64,000 nt of DNA from Clostridium sp. NkU-1 (GCA_001312405.1 BBDR01000003.1:62001-126000), one strand, 5' to 3'; numbered from the stretch's first letter, positions 44,993-59,571 are shown. The notes: generated by a model not told the origin, from the letters alone. Numbers and translations are program-made.

Positions 44993-45628
44993 ATGGATAA
45001 GTATGAAGCGGTAATCAAACTCTTAATGGAAGCCGTGAAAACGGAATCCGGAACCGATGAGTTTCGAATACCAGTCGGCGTTTCCAACCGCCACGTACAT
45101 CTGTCCCAGGAAGACTTGGATGCTCTTTTCGGCCAGGGTTACCAACTGACCAAACTAAAGGAGCTATCCCAGCCGGGACAGTATGCATGCAAAGAAACAG
45201 TCACCGTATGCGGCCCCAAGGGAGCCATTGAAAAGGTCCGCATATTAGGCCCGGTCAGAAAGCAGACTCAGGTTGAAGTCCTGGCAGCAGACTGTTTTAA
45301 GCTTGGAACAAAATCAGAACCTAAGATGTCCGGGGAATTAGCCGGAACACCAGGGATCACATTGGTGGGTCCTAAGGGCTCCGTTCAGACAAAGGAAGGC
45401 CTTATCATCGCCCAGAGACACATTCATATGACTCCTCAGGATGCCCAGAAGTTCGGTGTACATGACGGACAGACGGTAAGCATTCAGACAGAAGGAATCC
45501 GCGGCGGTATCTTTCATCATACGGCAATCCGTGTAACCGATACGTCGAGCCTGGAATGTCATCTTGATACGGAAGAAGCAAATGCCATGGGACTTGGCAG
45601 TTCTTCAAGCGTAACCATTGTAAAGTAA
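44993..45628 (+). CDS. pduL: PduL-type phosphate acyltransferase
   Basis: A 211-aa microcompartment phosphotransacylase that converts acetyl-CoA to acetyl-phosphate and frees CoA inside the shell. The zinc-ligand motifs are SNRHVHLS and AQRHIHMTP, with a further His in LECHLDTEEAN. Two repeated beta-barrel domains are apparent, each ending in a VxGPxG loop (VCGPKGAIEKVRILGPV, LVGPKGSVQTKEGLI). The N-terminal helix MDKYEAVIKLLMEAVK is a plausible encapsulation peptide. AAAAGGAG precedes the ATG. The frame is intact. Confidence 0.93.
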   Translation: MDKYEAVIKLLMEAVKTESGTDEFRIPVGVSNRHVHLSQEDLDALFGQGYQLTKLKELSQPGQYACKETVTVCGPKGAIEKVRILGPVRKQTQVEVLAADCFKLGTKSEPKMSGELAGTPGITLVGPKGSVQTKEGLIIAQRHIHMTPQDAQKFGVHDGQTVSIQTEGIRGGIFHHTAIRVTDTSSLECHLDTEEANAMGLGSSSSVTIVK

Positions 45629-45670
45629 GTGAACCATTAAAAATTAATTATAAATCAGGAGGATTTAAAA

Positions 45671-45955
45671 ATGAAATACGATGCATTAGGAATGATTGAA
45701 ACAAAAGGTTTAATTGGATCCATTGAAGCAGCAGATGCTATGGTAAAGGCAGCAAACGTTACTCTGATCGGCAAAGAATTCGTAGGCGGCGGTCTTGTTA
45801 CCGTTATGGTAAGAGGCGACGTAGGAGCAGTTAAGGCAGCAACAGATGCAGGTGCAGCAGCAGCTCAGCGCGTAGGAGAACTGGTATCCGTACATGTAAT
45901 CCCACGTCCACATGCAGAAGTTGAAACAATTCTTCCGGGCACAAAAGAAGCATAG
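45671..45955 (+). CDS. BMC-H hexameric shell protein, copy 4 (near-identical to the 30751 product)
   Basis: A 94-aa protein whose first 91 residues match the product at 30751 except for one V to I change ([10 protein letters not shown] versus [10 protein letters not shown]), although third codon positions differ often. The last residues differ (PGTKEA versus PKDKKECK). CAGGAGG precedes the ATG. It is the last gene of the operon, before a strong terminator, and is separated from pduL by 42 nt. Duplicate copies at both ends may raise the dose of the main facet protein. Confidence 0.93.
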   Translation: MKYDALGMIETKGLIGSIEAADAMVKAANVTLIGKEFVGGGLVTVMVRGDVGAVKAATDAGAAAAQRVGELVSVHVIPRPHAEVETILPGTKEA

Positions 45956-45966
45956 TTAAAAATTCG

Positions 45967-46017
45967 TTAAAGGTCTGTTTTTTACGGGGTTTTTCTCGCA
46001 AAAAAACAGACCTTTTT
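45967..46017 (+). terminator. Terminator of the cut operon
   Basis: AAAGGTCTGTTTTTT and AAAAAAACAGACCTTT form a long stem around a 16-nt loop, ending in T residues. Confidence 0.88.
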
Positions 46018-46164
46018 TGAAGGATTTTTTTGTCTAAACCATGTAGAAGTATGGAGTTTTTTTGACGTGTCAAGAATTATACAGAGTATTGATATACGAT
46101 GGTTATACAATTACGGATATTATATACATCTTCCATGAAAAACCAGATAAATTTCCGTATATAA

Positions 46165-46193
46165 TAGACAAAATTAATTTTATTAGGTATAAT
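46165..46193 (+). promoter_or_regulatory. Promoter candidate of the ATP synthase operon
   Basis: TAGACA, 17 bp and TATAAT lie 40 nt before the first atp-operon gene. No other gene is seen between the cut terminator and 46233. Confidence 0.55.
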
Positions 46194-46232
46194 ATCAGGT
46201 ATATGTGCAGGATGCAGAAAGCAGGTGGAATT

Positions 46233-46439
46233 ATGCGCCATAAAAAGAGCGTAATGAGAAGTTTCATGATGGTGACCCAACTGGGAATCAGTGTCATGGT
46301 ACCTGTATTTGTCTGTATTCTTGCCGGTTACTATATTGACCGGTATGCTGGGACAAAGCTGACGTTATTATTTCTGTTTCTGGGATTTCTGGCAGGAGGT
46401 TTAAATGCCTATAAGCTGGCAAAGACCACACTAGCATGA
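46233..46439 (+). CDS. AtpZ/AtpI-like small membrane protein at the head of the atp operon
   Basis: A 68-aa protein from ATG 46233 (GGTGG ahead), with two hydrophobic helices: FMMVTQLGISVMVPVFVCIL and LTLLFLFLGFLAGGLNAYKL. The G-Y-Y-I-D-R hinge matches the AtpZ/AtpQ family that precedes F-ATPase genes and assists c-ring assembly or cation supply. Its stop overlaps the next tiny reading frame. Promoter at 46165. Confidence 0.75.
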   Translation: MRHKKSVMRSFMMVTQLGISVMVPVFVCILAGYYIDRYAGTKLTLLFLFLGFLAGGLNAYKLAKTTLA

Positions 46440-46566
46440 ATGAAAGGGAGGAGCGGGCTGAGGATCAGAAGGAGCGCATGGAGCGGCAGGAGGAGGCAAG
46501 ACCCAAGTCCATAAGCCGAAGCAGCCAAGCCGTGTGAAGGGACATGAAGATGAGAAACTTTTGTAG
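46436..46566 (+). CDS. Possible hydrophilic microprotein in the atp operon (frameshifted)
   Basis: ATG 46436 overlaps the preceding stop. The peptide MNEREERAEDQKERMERQEE is followed by RPKS and, after one base change near 46508, HKPKQPSRVKGHEDEKLL with TAG at about 46566. It is extremely charged and probably helical. Such short charged frames between AtpZ and AtpI occur in Lachnospiraceae, but purely compositional coding is possible. No function is known. Confidence 0.3.
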
Positions 46567-46581
46567 ACAGGAGGACTTGTA

Positions 46582-46984
46582 ATGGGGAAGGAAACAAAGA
46601 ATCTGATGCTTGAGGTTTCTGCTGGAATTGTATTTTTCACGGCGGTAGTTATGCTTGGGGCATTATTTGTGTATCCAAGACGTGCTGTTTTTGCAGGATT
46701 GATTTTGGGAATGGCGTTAGCCCTGGCCATGTTTTTATCCATGGCTATGGTACTTGAACGTTCTATGAAGACGGAAGATCCAAAGACTGTTCAGAAGCAG
46801 AGTATTATCAGCTCAGTCATTCGCTATCTGCTGCTTGTTGTTATAATGGTAGCAGTCATTGTCCAGTTTTCGGACTGGTTCAATCCGGTCGCAGTAGTAA
46901 TCGGAGTCTTAGGACTCAAGGCTGGAGCATTTTTTTCAGCCTGTTATACACAAGATCGCGGTCCGAAGGACAAAAGGAGAGTGA
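46582..46984 (+). CDS. atpI: ATP synthase subunit I (frameshifted near the end)
   Basis: About 133 residues with four hydrophobic helices (VSAGIVFFTAVVMLGALFVY, FAGLILGMALALAMFLSMAM, VIRYLLLVVIMVAVIVQF, VAVVIGVLGLKAGAFF). One extra T in the T7 run near 46930 shifts the frame. The corrected ending FQPVIHKIAVRRTKGE with stop at 46982-46984 is typical of AtpI, whereas the uncorrected reading runs to 47028. AtpI assists assembly of the c-ring. GGAGG precedes the ATG. Confidence 0.78.
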
Positions 46985-47032
46985 TCTTCTTTGCGGTCAA
47001 GTGGGATCTCTTAAGAAAGGAGGCTTAAGCGT

Positions 47033-48027
<995 letters not shown>

Positions 48028-48100
48028 AGAGTGGAGCGGCGGGCGGAAAAAGCCTGCCAGTAGAATGGGGAAAGAATAAAGAGCGAGAGGAGGCGAAACC

Positions 48101-48617
48101 TTGGAACGATTATTGGGATTTGACCCACAGCTGCTTTTTACTTCATTTATAACAGGCATTAACATATTCATCCTGTTTTTTGCGTTATCCTATATGCTGT
48201 TCAATCCGGTGCGGAAAGTCCTGGAACAAAGAAAACAGAAGATTGCGGGAGCATTAAAAAAACGCTGCAGACGATAAGGAAGCTGCGCACGCAATGAAGG
48301 AAGAATATGAAGCCAAGCTTCATGAAGTGAAAAAAGAGGCAGAAGAAATCTTAGAGGATGCCAGAAAAAGAGCAAAACAGCGTGAGGCTGAGATTATTGC
48401 AGAAGCCAGGGAAGAAGCGGACCGCATTGTTACACGGGGCAACCGCGAGGTGGAACTGGAGAGAAAGAAAGCGCTTGATGATATGAAGGAACAGATTATA
48501 TCCATCGCTTCTGTTATGGCCGGCAAGGTCGTGGCTGCTTCCATTGACACTACGGTGCAGGATGCCCTGATTGACGAGACTTTGAAAGAGATGGGTGAGA
48601 GCACATGGCAAAGCTAG
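48101..48617 (+). CDS. atpF: F-type ATP synthase subunit b (frameshifted)
   Basis: TTG 48101 follows GAGAGGAGG. One extra A in the A7 run near 48255 splits the gene; the restored protein is about 171 residues. One N-terminal membrane helix (FITGINIFILFFALSYMLF) and FNPVRKVLEQRKQKI are followed by a long charged coiled coil (EILEDARKRAKQREAEIIAE). It is the peripheral stalk linking Fo to F1. It overlaps atpH by 13 nt. Confidence 0.88.
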
Positions 48618-49152
48618 TATCAAAGGTATACGGCGATGCATTGTTTGAGGAAGCTTTAAGAAAGCAGGAAGTGGACACTTTGTTTGAGGAAGTGAGAGGC
48701 CTGCAGGTGGTTTGGCGTGAGAATCAGTCATTGGCAGAACTTCTTGATAATCCGAAGATTGTAAAGGATGATAAAATCGGCATTATTAAGAATATTTTTG
48801 ACGGACGCGTATCAGATGACCTGATGGGTTTTCTGGCAGTCATTGTCGACAAAGGCAGGCAGAAGGAGATTCCGGCAATCTGTGAATACTTCGTAAACAC
48901 TGTCAAGGAATATAAGAAGATCGGCGTGGCCCATGTGACCAGCGCTGTTGAATTAAATGAGGGCAGAAGGCCCGGCTTTTGGAAAAACTGCTGAACACCA
49001 CTCAGTATGTGGAGTTTGAGATGGATTATCAGGTGGATCCGTCAATCATTGGCGGCATGGTGATCCGGATCGGTGACCGGGTAGTGGATTCCAGTATTAA
49101 GGCACAGATTTATGATCTGCGCCGCAGCCTGTTAAAGCTGCAATTGGCGTGA
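48605..49152 (+). CDS. atpH: F-type ATP synthase subunit delta (frameshifted)
   Basis: About 182 residues: LVSKVYGDALFEEALRKQEV at the N-terminus, LLDNPKIVKDDKIGIIKNIF in the middle. After a break near 48970 it continues LLNTTQYVEFEMDYQVDPSI and GGMVIRIGDRVVDSSIKAQI to TGA at 49150-49152. The C-terminal GGMVIRIGD block is the delta/OSCP signature. It joins the stalk to the alpha subunits. Confidence 0.88.
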
Positions 49153-49245
49153 TTTACTTAATGAAAGCAGGCGTAAGCGGGGCTTTTATTCAGCAAATCA
49201 GCCGTTGGAGGAGCCGTGAGGCGAATCGAGTTTCCATATAAATAA

Positions 49246-51641
<2,396 letters not shown>

Positions 51642-51698
51642 GGCGAATCAAACTTTATTTTTCAGGAACGAGAGAAATATAAAAGAAGGAGAAACAAG

Positions 51699-53091
<1,393 letters not shown>

Positions 53092-53102
53092 GGGGTGGGA
53101 AT

Positions 53103-53501
53103 ATGGCTGATTTATTCAAACTGCAGATCATCACTCCGGAACGAAAGTTTTACGAGGGAGAGGCTTCCATGGTGGAGCTTACTACCACGGAAGGGGATAT
53201 CGGTGTATACCGGAATCATATCCCCATGACTGCTATTGTTGCCCCGGGAGTCTTAAAGATTCACGAGGAAGGCGGAGTGAAGGAAGCGGCCCTGATGTCT
53301 GGTTTTACTGAAATCTTACCGGAGAAGATCGTCATAATGGCGGAAGTTGTTGAATGGCCGGGAGAGATCGATGCAAACCGCGCAGAGGAGGCTAAGATCC
53401 GTGCAGAACGCCGCTTAAAGGAACAGAGCGGAGAAATTGATATTGTTAGAGCGGAAGCTGCTCTGAAAAGGGCTTATATAAGGCTTTCACTTACAAAGTA
53501 A
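53103..53501 (+). CDS. atpC: F-type ATP synthase subunit epsilon
   Basis: A 132-aa rotor subunit with the N-terminal beta-sandwich (FKLQIITPERKFYEGEASMV, EGDIGVYRNHIPMTAIVAPG) and a two-helix C-terminus (EEAKIRAERRLKEQSGEIDI). It couples the rotor and can inhibit hydrolysis. GGGTGGG precedes the ATG and a terminator closes the operon at 53503. Confidence 0.93.
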   Translation: MADLFKLQIITPERKFYEGEASMVELTTTEGDIGVYRNHIPMTAIVAPGVLKIHEEGGVKEAALMSGFTEILPEKIVIMAEVVEWPGEIDANRAEEAKIRAERRLKEQSGEIDIVRAEAALKRAYIRLSLTK

Positions 53502-53502
53502 T

Positions 53503-53548
53503 AGAAAGGGATTTGGACCTTGTGAAACAGGTTCAAATCCCTTTTTCT
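53503..53548 (+). terminator. Terminator of the atp operon
   Basis: AAAGGGATTTG-GACCT-type arm pairs with AGGTTCAAATCCCTTT, followed by T residues. Confidence 0.85.
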
Positions 53549-53666
53549 GTGACAAATGTATTTTTCTAAATGGGAAGAGGGACTGGGGATAATACGGTAT
53601 CTATGGATTAAAAGCTTCTTTTGTGGTATACTATTAGGCAGATTAAACAAACAGGGAGATAGTATT

Positions 53667-54594
53667 ATGAAGAAAACATCATTAGTGATTATGGCGGCGG
53701 GCATTGGCAGCCGGTTTGGCGGGGGGATCAAGCAGCTGGAACCGGTAGGACCAAGCGGTGAGATTATCATGGACTATTCCATATACGATGCTTTAAACGC
53801 CGGATTTGACAAAATCGTGTTCATCATAAGAAAAGATCTGGAACAGGATTTTAAGGAGATCATTGGAAAGAGGATCGAAAAGATCGCTCATGTGGAGTAC
53901 GCCTATCAGGAGCTGGATGACCTTCCCTCAGGCTATACGAAACCGGCTGACAGAACAAAGCCATGGGGAACCGGCCAGGCGCTTTTATGTGCCAGATCGG
54001 TGATCCATGAACTTTGTGGTGATCAATGCGGATGATTATTATGGAAAAGAAGGCTTTATAAAGATTCATGAATATCTGGTAAATGAGATGGATCCAATGT
54101 CAAAGCCTTTTGATATCTGTATGGGAGGATTTGTTCTGGGCAACACCTTAAGCGAAAATGGAGGGGTGACCAGAGGGGTATGCCAGGTGGATGAAAAAGG
54201 GATACTTAAAGAGGTCACAGAAACATATGAGATCAGACGGTGTGATGACTGGGCAGAGGGCAGCAGTGAGGAAGGAACCCCGGTGAAGATCCCCCTGGAT
54301 CAAAATGTTTCCATGAATATGTGGGGGCTTTCCCCAGCGTTTCTTGAGGAGCTGGAAAGAGGATTCCCAGAGTTTTTAGCCGGTATAAAAGAAGGGGATG
54401 TGAAAACGGAATATCTGCTTCCAAAGATCATCGATAAACTGGTCCATTCCCAAAAAGCCCAGGTAAGGGTGCTGGAAACAAGAGACCGGTGGTTTGGCGT
54501 GACCTATAAAGAGGACAAGCCTGCTGTGGCTGCTGCTATCAGGGGCCTGGTTTCAGAAGGTGTGTATCCGAAGCGCCTGTTTGATGTGAGGTAA
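53667..54594 (+). CDS. Nucleotidyltransferase-family protein, paralogue of the 60696 gene (frameshifted)
   Basis: About 309 residues after a break near 54005. The nucleotidyltransferase signature MAAGIGSRFGGGIKQLEPVG opens the protein; VINADDYYGKEGFIKIHEYL holds the metal-binding Asp and VSMNMWGLSPAFLEELERGF is a family block. It probably activates a sugar 1-phosphate with UTP or another NTP. It is closely related to the product at 60696, which sits in a NahK-galE cluster; this copy stands alone with its own terminator, so its substrate may differ. Confidence 0.78.
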
Positions 54595-54600
54595 AAAAAG

Positions 54601-54643
54601 ACGGTTTTCTGATGATCTGCCATCGGAAAACCGTATTTTCTTT
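54601..54643 (+). terminator. Terminator after the 53667 gene
   Basis: ACGGTTTTC and GAAAACCGT form a 9-bp stem followed by ATTTTCTTTT. Confidence 0.8.
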
Positions 54644-54722
54644 TCATGGGATATAGCACCTTACCTTTTTGCTTTGCATACTATAGTGTTGTATAAGCAG
54701 AAAGCAGGGAGTGATAACAGTC

Positions 54723-55444
54723 GTGCCCATTAACCCGGATTATACTTATGGAAACAAATCTCAGGAACTGGAGCCATATATGCTTTATGGTGACAGGAGT
54801 GCTGCAGGGCGTTCCTTGGAAAGAAGGGATTCTATCGTACAGGATTTGGAATATCTACAGGGAATGTACCCAGGACATATGAAACAATTGCAGGAATATG
54901 TGGTTTCAGCGTGTGATCATCTGGATTATAAGAACAGTCCCATGTATGACGAATATCCGGACCGAATGATGATTAACCAGATCTGCGATTCTATATGCGA
55001 TCAGATACGTAAGGATGGTATCCTGATGGATGAAGTGGCAGAAGAACCAGATTATGCAGAAACGACGGCTGCGGAGCAAGAGCTGGCGGAACAGATGGAG
55101 TGGGGCGCAGAGGAGATGGATGAAGCGGATCTGCTGTCCCAGGACCGTGGTTCTACATGGGATCCGTGGGGGCCAAAAGGACCAAGAGGCCGAGAGGGCC
55201 GAGAGGGCCAAGAGGACCAAGGGGACCCAAAGGGCCGTGGGGACCTTGCGGTCCATGGGGGCCTTGTGGGCCGGGAGGCCATTGCGGGCCAGGAGGCCGT
55301 TGCGGTCCATGGGGACCATGGGGGCCATGGGGACCGAGAGGGCCGTGGAGCCAGAGGTCCGACGGTATGCTGGATGGCGTCGTAAACGTGCTTCTGCTTA
55401 ATGAGATGCACCGCAGGAGATGCCGCAGCGGACTTTGCAGATAA
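54723..55444 (+). CDS. Collagen-like Gly-Pro-X repeat protein rich in Trp and Cys (frameshifted)
   Basis: GTG 54723 ([18 protein letters not shown]) is preferred because AGGGAG lies 9 nt upstream. Residues ~40-100 are helical ([37 protein letters not shown]). After an indel near 55190 the frame enters about 20 Gly-Pro-X triplets, including [16 protein letters not shown], and ends in a helix with [18 protein letters not shown]. The layout resembles spore-surface or exosporium collagen-like proteins of Clostridia, but the high Trp and Cys content is unusual and would disturb a standard triple helix. Terminator at 55454. A coat or envelope role is inferred. Confidence 0.65.
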
Positions 55445-55453
55445 GAAAAAGGA

Positions 55454-55488
55454 AAGCAGCTGTCCTTGGCAGGACGGCTGTTTTTTAT
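55454..55488 (+). terminator. Terminator after the collagen-like gene
   Basis: AAGCAGCTGTCC pairs with GGACGGCTGTTT around a short loop, followed by TTTT. Confidence 0.7.
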
Positions 55489-55624
55489 ATGGTCAACAGA
55501 GCAGCCCCATTCTGTGCAACGTTTAACGAATGTTTAAGAAAGTTTTCATTGTAGTTTTGGATATTATTGTATACAATAAAGAAGATAAGGTTGAAAGAAA
55601 AAAAACTTTCTGCCCTCCGTTTGT

Positions 55625-55660
55625 GAATTGAACGGATATGCATGCATATCCAGTTGATTC
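55625..55660 (+). repeat. Dispersed palindromic repeat, copy 2
   Basis: A 36-nt palindrome starting GAATTGAACGGATATGC and ending GCATATCCAGTTGATTC. As in copy 1 a GTTGAAAG/CTTTC hairpin lies just upstream (55590-55610), and a gene starts about 40 nt downstream. Confidence 0.7.
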
Positions 55661-55696
55661 ATTAATACAAAATTGCAAAAACAGAGGAAATTTGAG

Positions 55697-58173
55697 ATGA
55701 ATCGATTGGTAAAAAAAATAGGAATTTTATCTGCGGTTTTTGTAGCGGCAATCGCAGTTTATTTTATGTGGAACCAGAAAAGTACAGAAAAAAACGATGT
55801 TATGGTATACACCTCCATGGATGAGGCGGCTTTGCCCGTGGTATATTCCGATATGTACGGAAGAAAGATGAACCTTCTCCATGGGTATACCCAGGATATG
55901 AAGCAGGCCGTCTCCCGGGAAGCCCTTACCGTTCTTCCTGCGGACCGGTCCATAAACATACAGATATCGGATTATAAAGGCAGCCTCCAGGGGATCGAGT
56001 ATGAAGTCCGCAGCATGGACTTAGGACGTCTGGTGGAACGGACAAAGGTGGATACATGGGACCAGGGAGAAGGAGGCGTCACGGCCACCCTTCCTATCCA
56101 GAACCTTCTGACAAAGGATAAGGAATACCTTCTCATCCTGTCGCTGGATACCTCCGGGAATGGAAAACTGCTTTATTATACCCGGATTATGTGGACGGAC
56201 AGCACCAATGTAAAGGATATGATCGATTTTGCGGTTGATTTTACCACCAGGACCTTTGATTATGACCAGGCCCGGCAGCTGACCACTTATCTGGAAACCA
56301 GCGAGGGAGAGGATAACAGTTCCCTCGGCCATGTGACCATCCGTTCCAGCTTTTCCCAGCTTACATGGGGAGGACTTTCGGTGACCCCGGTAGGTGACAT
56401 AAGGGCGACTCTTAAGGATTTAGATGGAATCATGTGCAGCGTTCAGCTGGAATATGAGGTGGCAAGGACCGGAGAAGATAATACTCAGGAGCTATACGAG
56501 GTGGAGGACAGCTTTACCATGAAATGGGACAGCAGGCGTATCTACCTTATGGATTTTGAGAGGAACACCAATCAGGTGTTTTCCGGCCAAAAGGGGCTGT
56601 TTTCCGGAAACGGATTATGCTGGGGATTTCAGGCCAGGATGCAATACGAACTGCAAAAAGCCCGTCAGGGGATTGCCTGGCCTATGTGGTAAACCGGGAT
56701 CTATGGACCTTTGACCAGAGCCGGGAGCACGCGGTAAAGGTGTTTTCTTTCCGAAGCGGTGAAGACGATGGGCTTCGCAGCGGCTACAACCAGCACGATA
56801 TCAAGGTATTGTCGGTCAGTGATAACGGAGATGTGGATTTTCTGGTTTATGGCTACATGAACCGTGGCATTCATGAGGGAAGCCTGGGAATCGCCATGTA
56901 TCAGTACAGCAGCCAGGACAATGCCACCACAGAGCGCCTTTTCACTCCTGTGACCCTGTCCTTTGACATGCTTAAGGAGGACATTGACCAGCTGGCCCAT
57001 GTGGGAACCAATGGGATGCTTTATCTGATGGCGGACCGGGCGGTTTACGGTATTGATCTGAACAGCAATGAATATATGGTCCTGGCGGATTCCCTGATTG
57101 AAGGTGGATACGCGGTCAGCAGCAGGTCGCGCCGTTTTGCATGGCAGGAGGGCAGTGACCACTATGGAGACCAAGTGGTTCATCTCATGGATCTGGACAC
57201 CGGGGTGAAGCGAGAGATAACCGGCGGCGAGGATAATATTTACAGGCCCCTTGGATTTGTAGGGGATGATTTCATTTACGGAATTGCCAGGAAAGGCGAT
57301 GTGTGGGTACAGAACGGAAGGACAAAGGATGCTCCCATGTACCGGATCGAGATCATGGATCAAAGCGGAAAGATCGTTAAGGAATATGAACATGAGAATG
57401 TTTACATTGCAGATGTGTCCGTGGATGCCAGCCGGATCCATTTAACACAGGTGACGAAATCCGGTGATCAGTCCTATGTGGCTTCCAGGCAGGATACCAT
57501 TGTCTGCAATCAGGAGCTGGCAGAGGTCGAGATGGAAGGCATTGGCTGGTACGCCTCAGAGGACAGGAGAAAGCTGTATTTTGTCCAGCTGGATAAAGAC
57601 ATGGTAAGCCGGGATGTAAAGATCTCGGTTCCTAAAAAGGTGGCCTATGAAACCACGGAAGTGGTGGAGCTAAAGGGCAATACAAGAACCCAGGAAAACA
57701 AGTTCTATGCATATGGGGGAGGCCATTATCTTGGAAGCAGCCGCAGTTTTACCGATGCCCTTGCCCTTGCTTATGATAAAATGGGAGTTGTGACCGATAA
57801 GAATCAGGAAATCATTTGGAGCCGTGTGAACCGTCCGCCGGTCCGCAACATGAAGGAGCCCTTAAAGACCGGAGCAGCCTTTTTGCGGAATCTGGAAGGG
57901 TTTACTGAAAACAGCTTCTATGGGGAGGGAGTCCTTATGCTGGATGCCAGGGGCTGCACCTTAAGCCAGGTACTATATTTCATCGGACATGGATGTCCGG
58001 TGGCAGCCTACAACCTTCAGGGTGGTTATGTGCTTCTTTCCGGCTATGATTCCTATAATGTGACGGTCTATAATCCGGTGTCCGGAGAGAGCCAGAAAAT
58101 GGGCTTAAATGATGCCTCTGCTTATTTTTCAGGTCAGGGAAATGACTTTGTCTGCGGAGTATTTACAGAATAG
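55697..58173 (+). CDS. Large membrane-anchored beta-rich protein with C39-like C-terminus (frameshifted)
   Basis: About 825 residues after a break near 56620. ATG 55697 is preferred to an upstream TTG because GAGG precedes it. The N-terminus has one membrane helix (IGILSAVFVAAIAVYFMW), so the rest is outside the cell. A first part (residues ~50-310) has beta-sandwich character. The middle has repeated propeller-like strands (DVDFLVYGYMNRGI, QVVHLMDLDTGVKREITGGE, KDAPMYRIEIMDQSGKIV). The last ~70 residues (GCTLSQVLYFIGHGCPVAAY, GGYVLLSGYDSYNVTVYNPV) resemble a C39-type papain-like fold, with Cys and a later Asp-Pro region. Enzymatic activity is uncertain. A palindromic repeat lies upstream. 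Confidence 0.6.
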
Positions 58174-58280
58174 AAAATGCGTTCTCTTTACAAATTCATA
58201 AGATATGTTATAATCATTAAAGGCTAAAAGATGAAATTTAAGAATTTTGTAATAGATAACATGATAATCAGAGGTGTGAA

Positions 58281-59516
58281 ATGGAGCAGTATATTATGAA
58301 GGGCGGAAATCCCCTGGTCGGTGAAGTGACCATTGGCGGGGCAAAGAATGCCGCTTTAGGAATTCTGGCAGCAGCGATCATGACAGATGAGGATGTTCTG
58401 ATCGATAATCTTCCTGATGTCAGAGATATAAATGTGTTGCTGGAGGCCATAGAGGAAATTGGTGCAAAGGTGGAACGGATCGACAGGCATACGGTCCGCA
58501 TAAGTGGCAAGACCATCCGGGAAGTTTCGGTAGATGATGAATACATCCGTAAGATCAGGGCTTCCTATTATTTTATCGGAGCAATGCTTGGCAAATATAA
58601 AAGCGCCCAGGTCCCCCTTCCGGGAGGCTGCAACATCGGAAGCAGGCCCATTGACCAGCACTTAAAGGGATTCCGGGCTCTTGGGGCTGATGTAAGGATT
58701 GAACGCGGGGCAGTGATCGCCCATGCCATTGATCTGGTTGGAAGCCATATCTATTTAGACGTGGTAAGCGTTGGGGCTACCATCAACGTCATGATGGCGG
58801 CAACCCTTGCAGAGGGACAGACAATACTGGAAAACGTGGCAAAAGAGCCTCATGTGGTTGACGTGGCAAACTTTTTAAACAGCATGGGCGCCAATATCAA
58901 GGGAGCCGGTACGGATACCATCCGTATCCGTGGAGTGAGAAAACTCCATGGAACCGAATACTCCATCATTCCGGACCAGATTGAAGCAGGTACCTTTATG
59001 TGTGCTGCTGCCATTACCCGTGGAGATGTTATGGTAAAAAATGTCATCCCAAAGCATTTGGAGGCCATTTCTGCAAAGCTTTTGGAGATGGGATGCGAGG
59101 TCGTGGAATTCGACGATGCGGTTCGTGTGGTCGGAAAGTCCCATCAAAAGCATACGGATATCAAGACACTTCCCTATCCGGGATTTCCAACCGATATGCA
59201 GCCTCAGATGACAGTGACCCTGGCCCTTGCAAGAGGTACCAGCGTGGTCACAGAGAGCATTTTTGAAAACCGTTTCCGCTATGTGGATGAGCTTTCCCGT
59301 ATGGGGGCAAATGTCAAGGTAGAAGGAAATGTAGCCGTTATTGACGGCGTAAACGGCTTTACCGGGGCGTTTGTCAACGCTCCTGATCTCCGTGCAGGTG
59401 CGGCGCTGGTAATTGCCGGACTAGCTGCGGATGGATATACGGTTGTGGATGAGATCGGATATATTCAGAGAGGCTATGAATGCTTTGATGAAAAGCTTCA
59501 GGGCTTGGTGCCATGA
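58281..59516 (+). CDS. murA: UDP-N-acetylglucosamine 1-carboxyvinyltransferase
   Basis: A 411-aa cytoplasmic enzyme for the first step of peptidoglycan synthesis, transferring enolpyruvate from PEP to UDP-GlcNAc. N-terminal GEVTIGGAKNAALGILAAAI with the conserved Lys-Asn; the catalytic Cys in PLPGGCNIGSRPIDQH (the fosfomycin target); C-terminal FPTDMQPQMTVTLALARGTS and ENRFRYVDELSRMGANVKV. Length and motifs are complete, and the frame is intact. AGAGGTG precedes the ATG and a terminator follows. Confidence 0.93.
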   Translation: MEQYIMKGGNPLVGEVTIGGAKNAALGILAAAIMTDEDVLIDNLPDVRDINVLLEAIEEIGAKVERIDRHTVRISGKTIREVSVDDEYIRKIRASYYFIGAMLGKYKSAQVPLPGGCNIGSRPIDQHLKGFRALGADVRIERGAVIAHAIDLVGSHIYLDVVSVGATINVMMAATLAEGQTILENVAKEPHVVDVANFLNSMGANIKGAGTDTIRIRGVRKLHGTEYSIIPDQIEAGTFMCAAAITRGDVMVKNVIPKHLEAISAKLLEMGCEVVEFDDAVRVVGKSHQKHTDIKTLPYPGFPTDMQPQMTVTLALARGTSVVTESIFENRFRYVDELSRMGANVKVEGNVAVIDGVNGFTGAFVNAPDLRAGAALVIAGLAADGYTVVDEIGYIQRGYECFDEKLQGLVP

Positions 59517-59571
59517 TTGAAAAAGTAGATTCTGAACATGAAGTAAAGAAATTCAAATTAAAAGTAGGCTA

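Noticed and set aside
54906..55411. Minus-strand frames over the collagen-like gene
   Set aside because: The Gly-Pro-X repeat gives open frames on both strands by composition alone; the plus frame has a ribosome site, a plausible helical N-terminus and a terminator.
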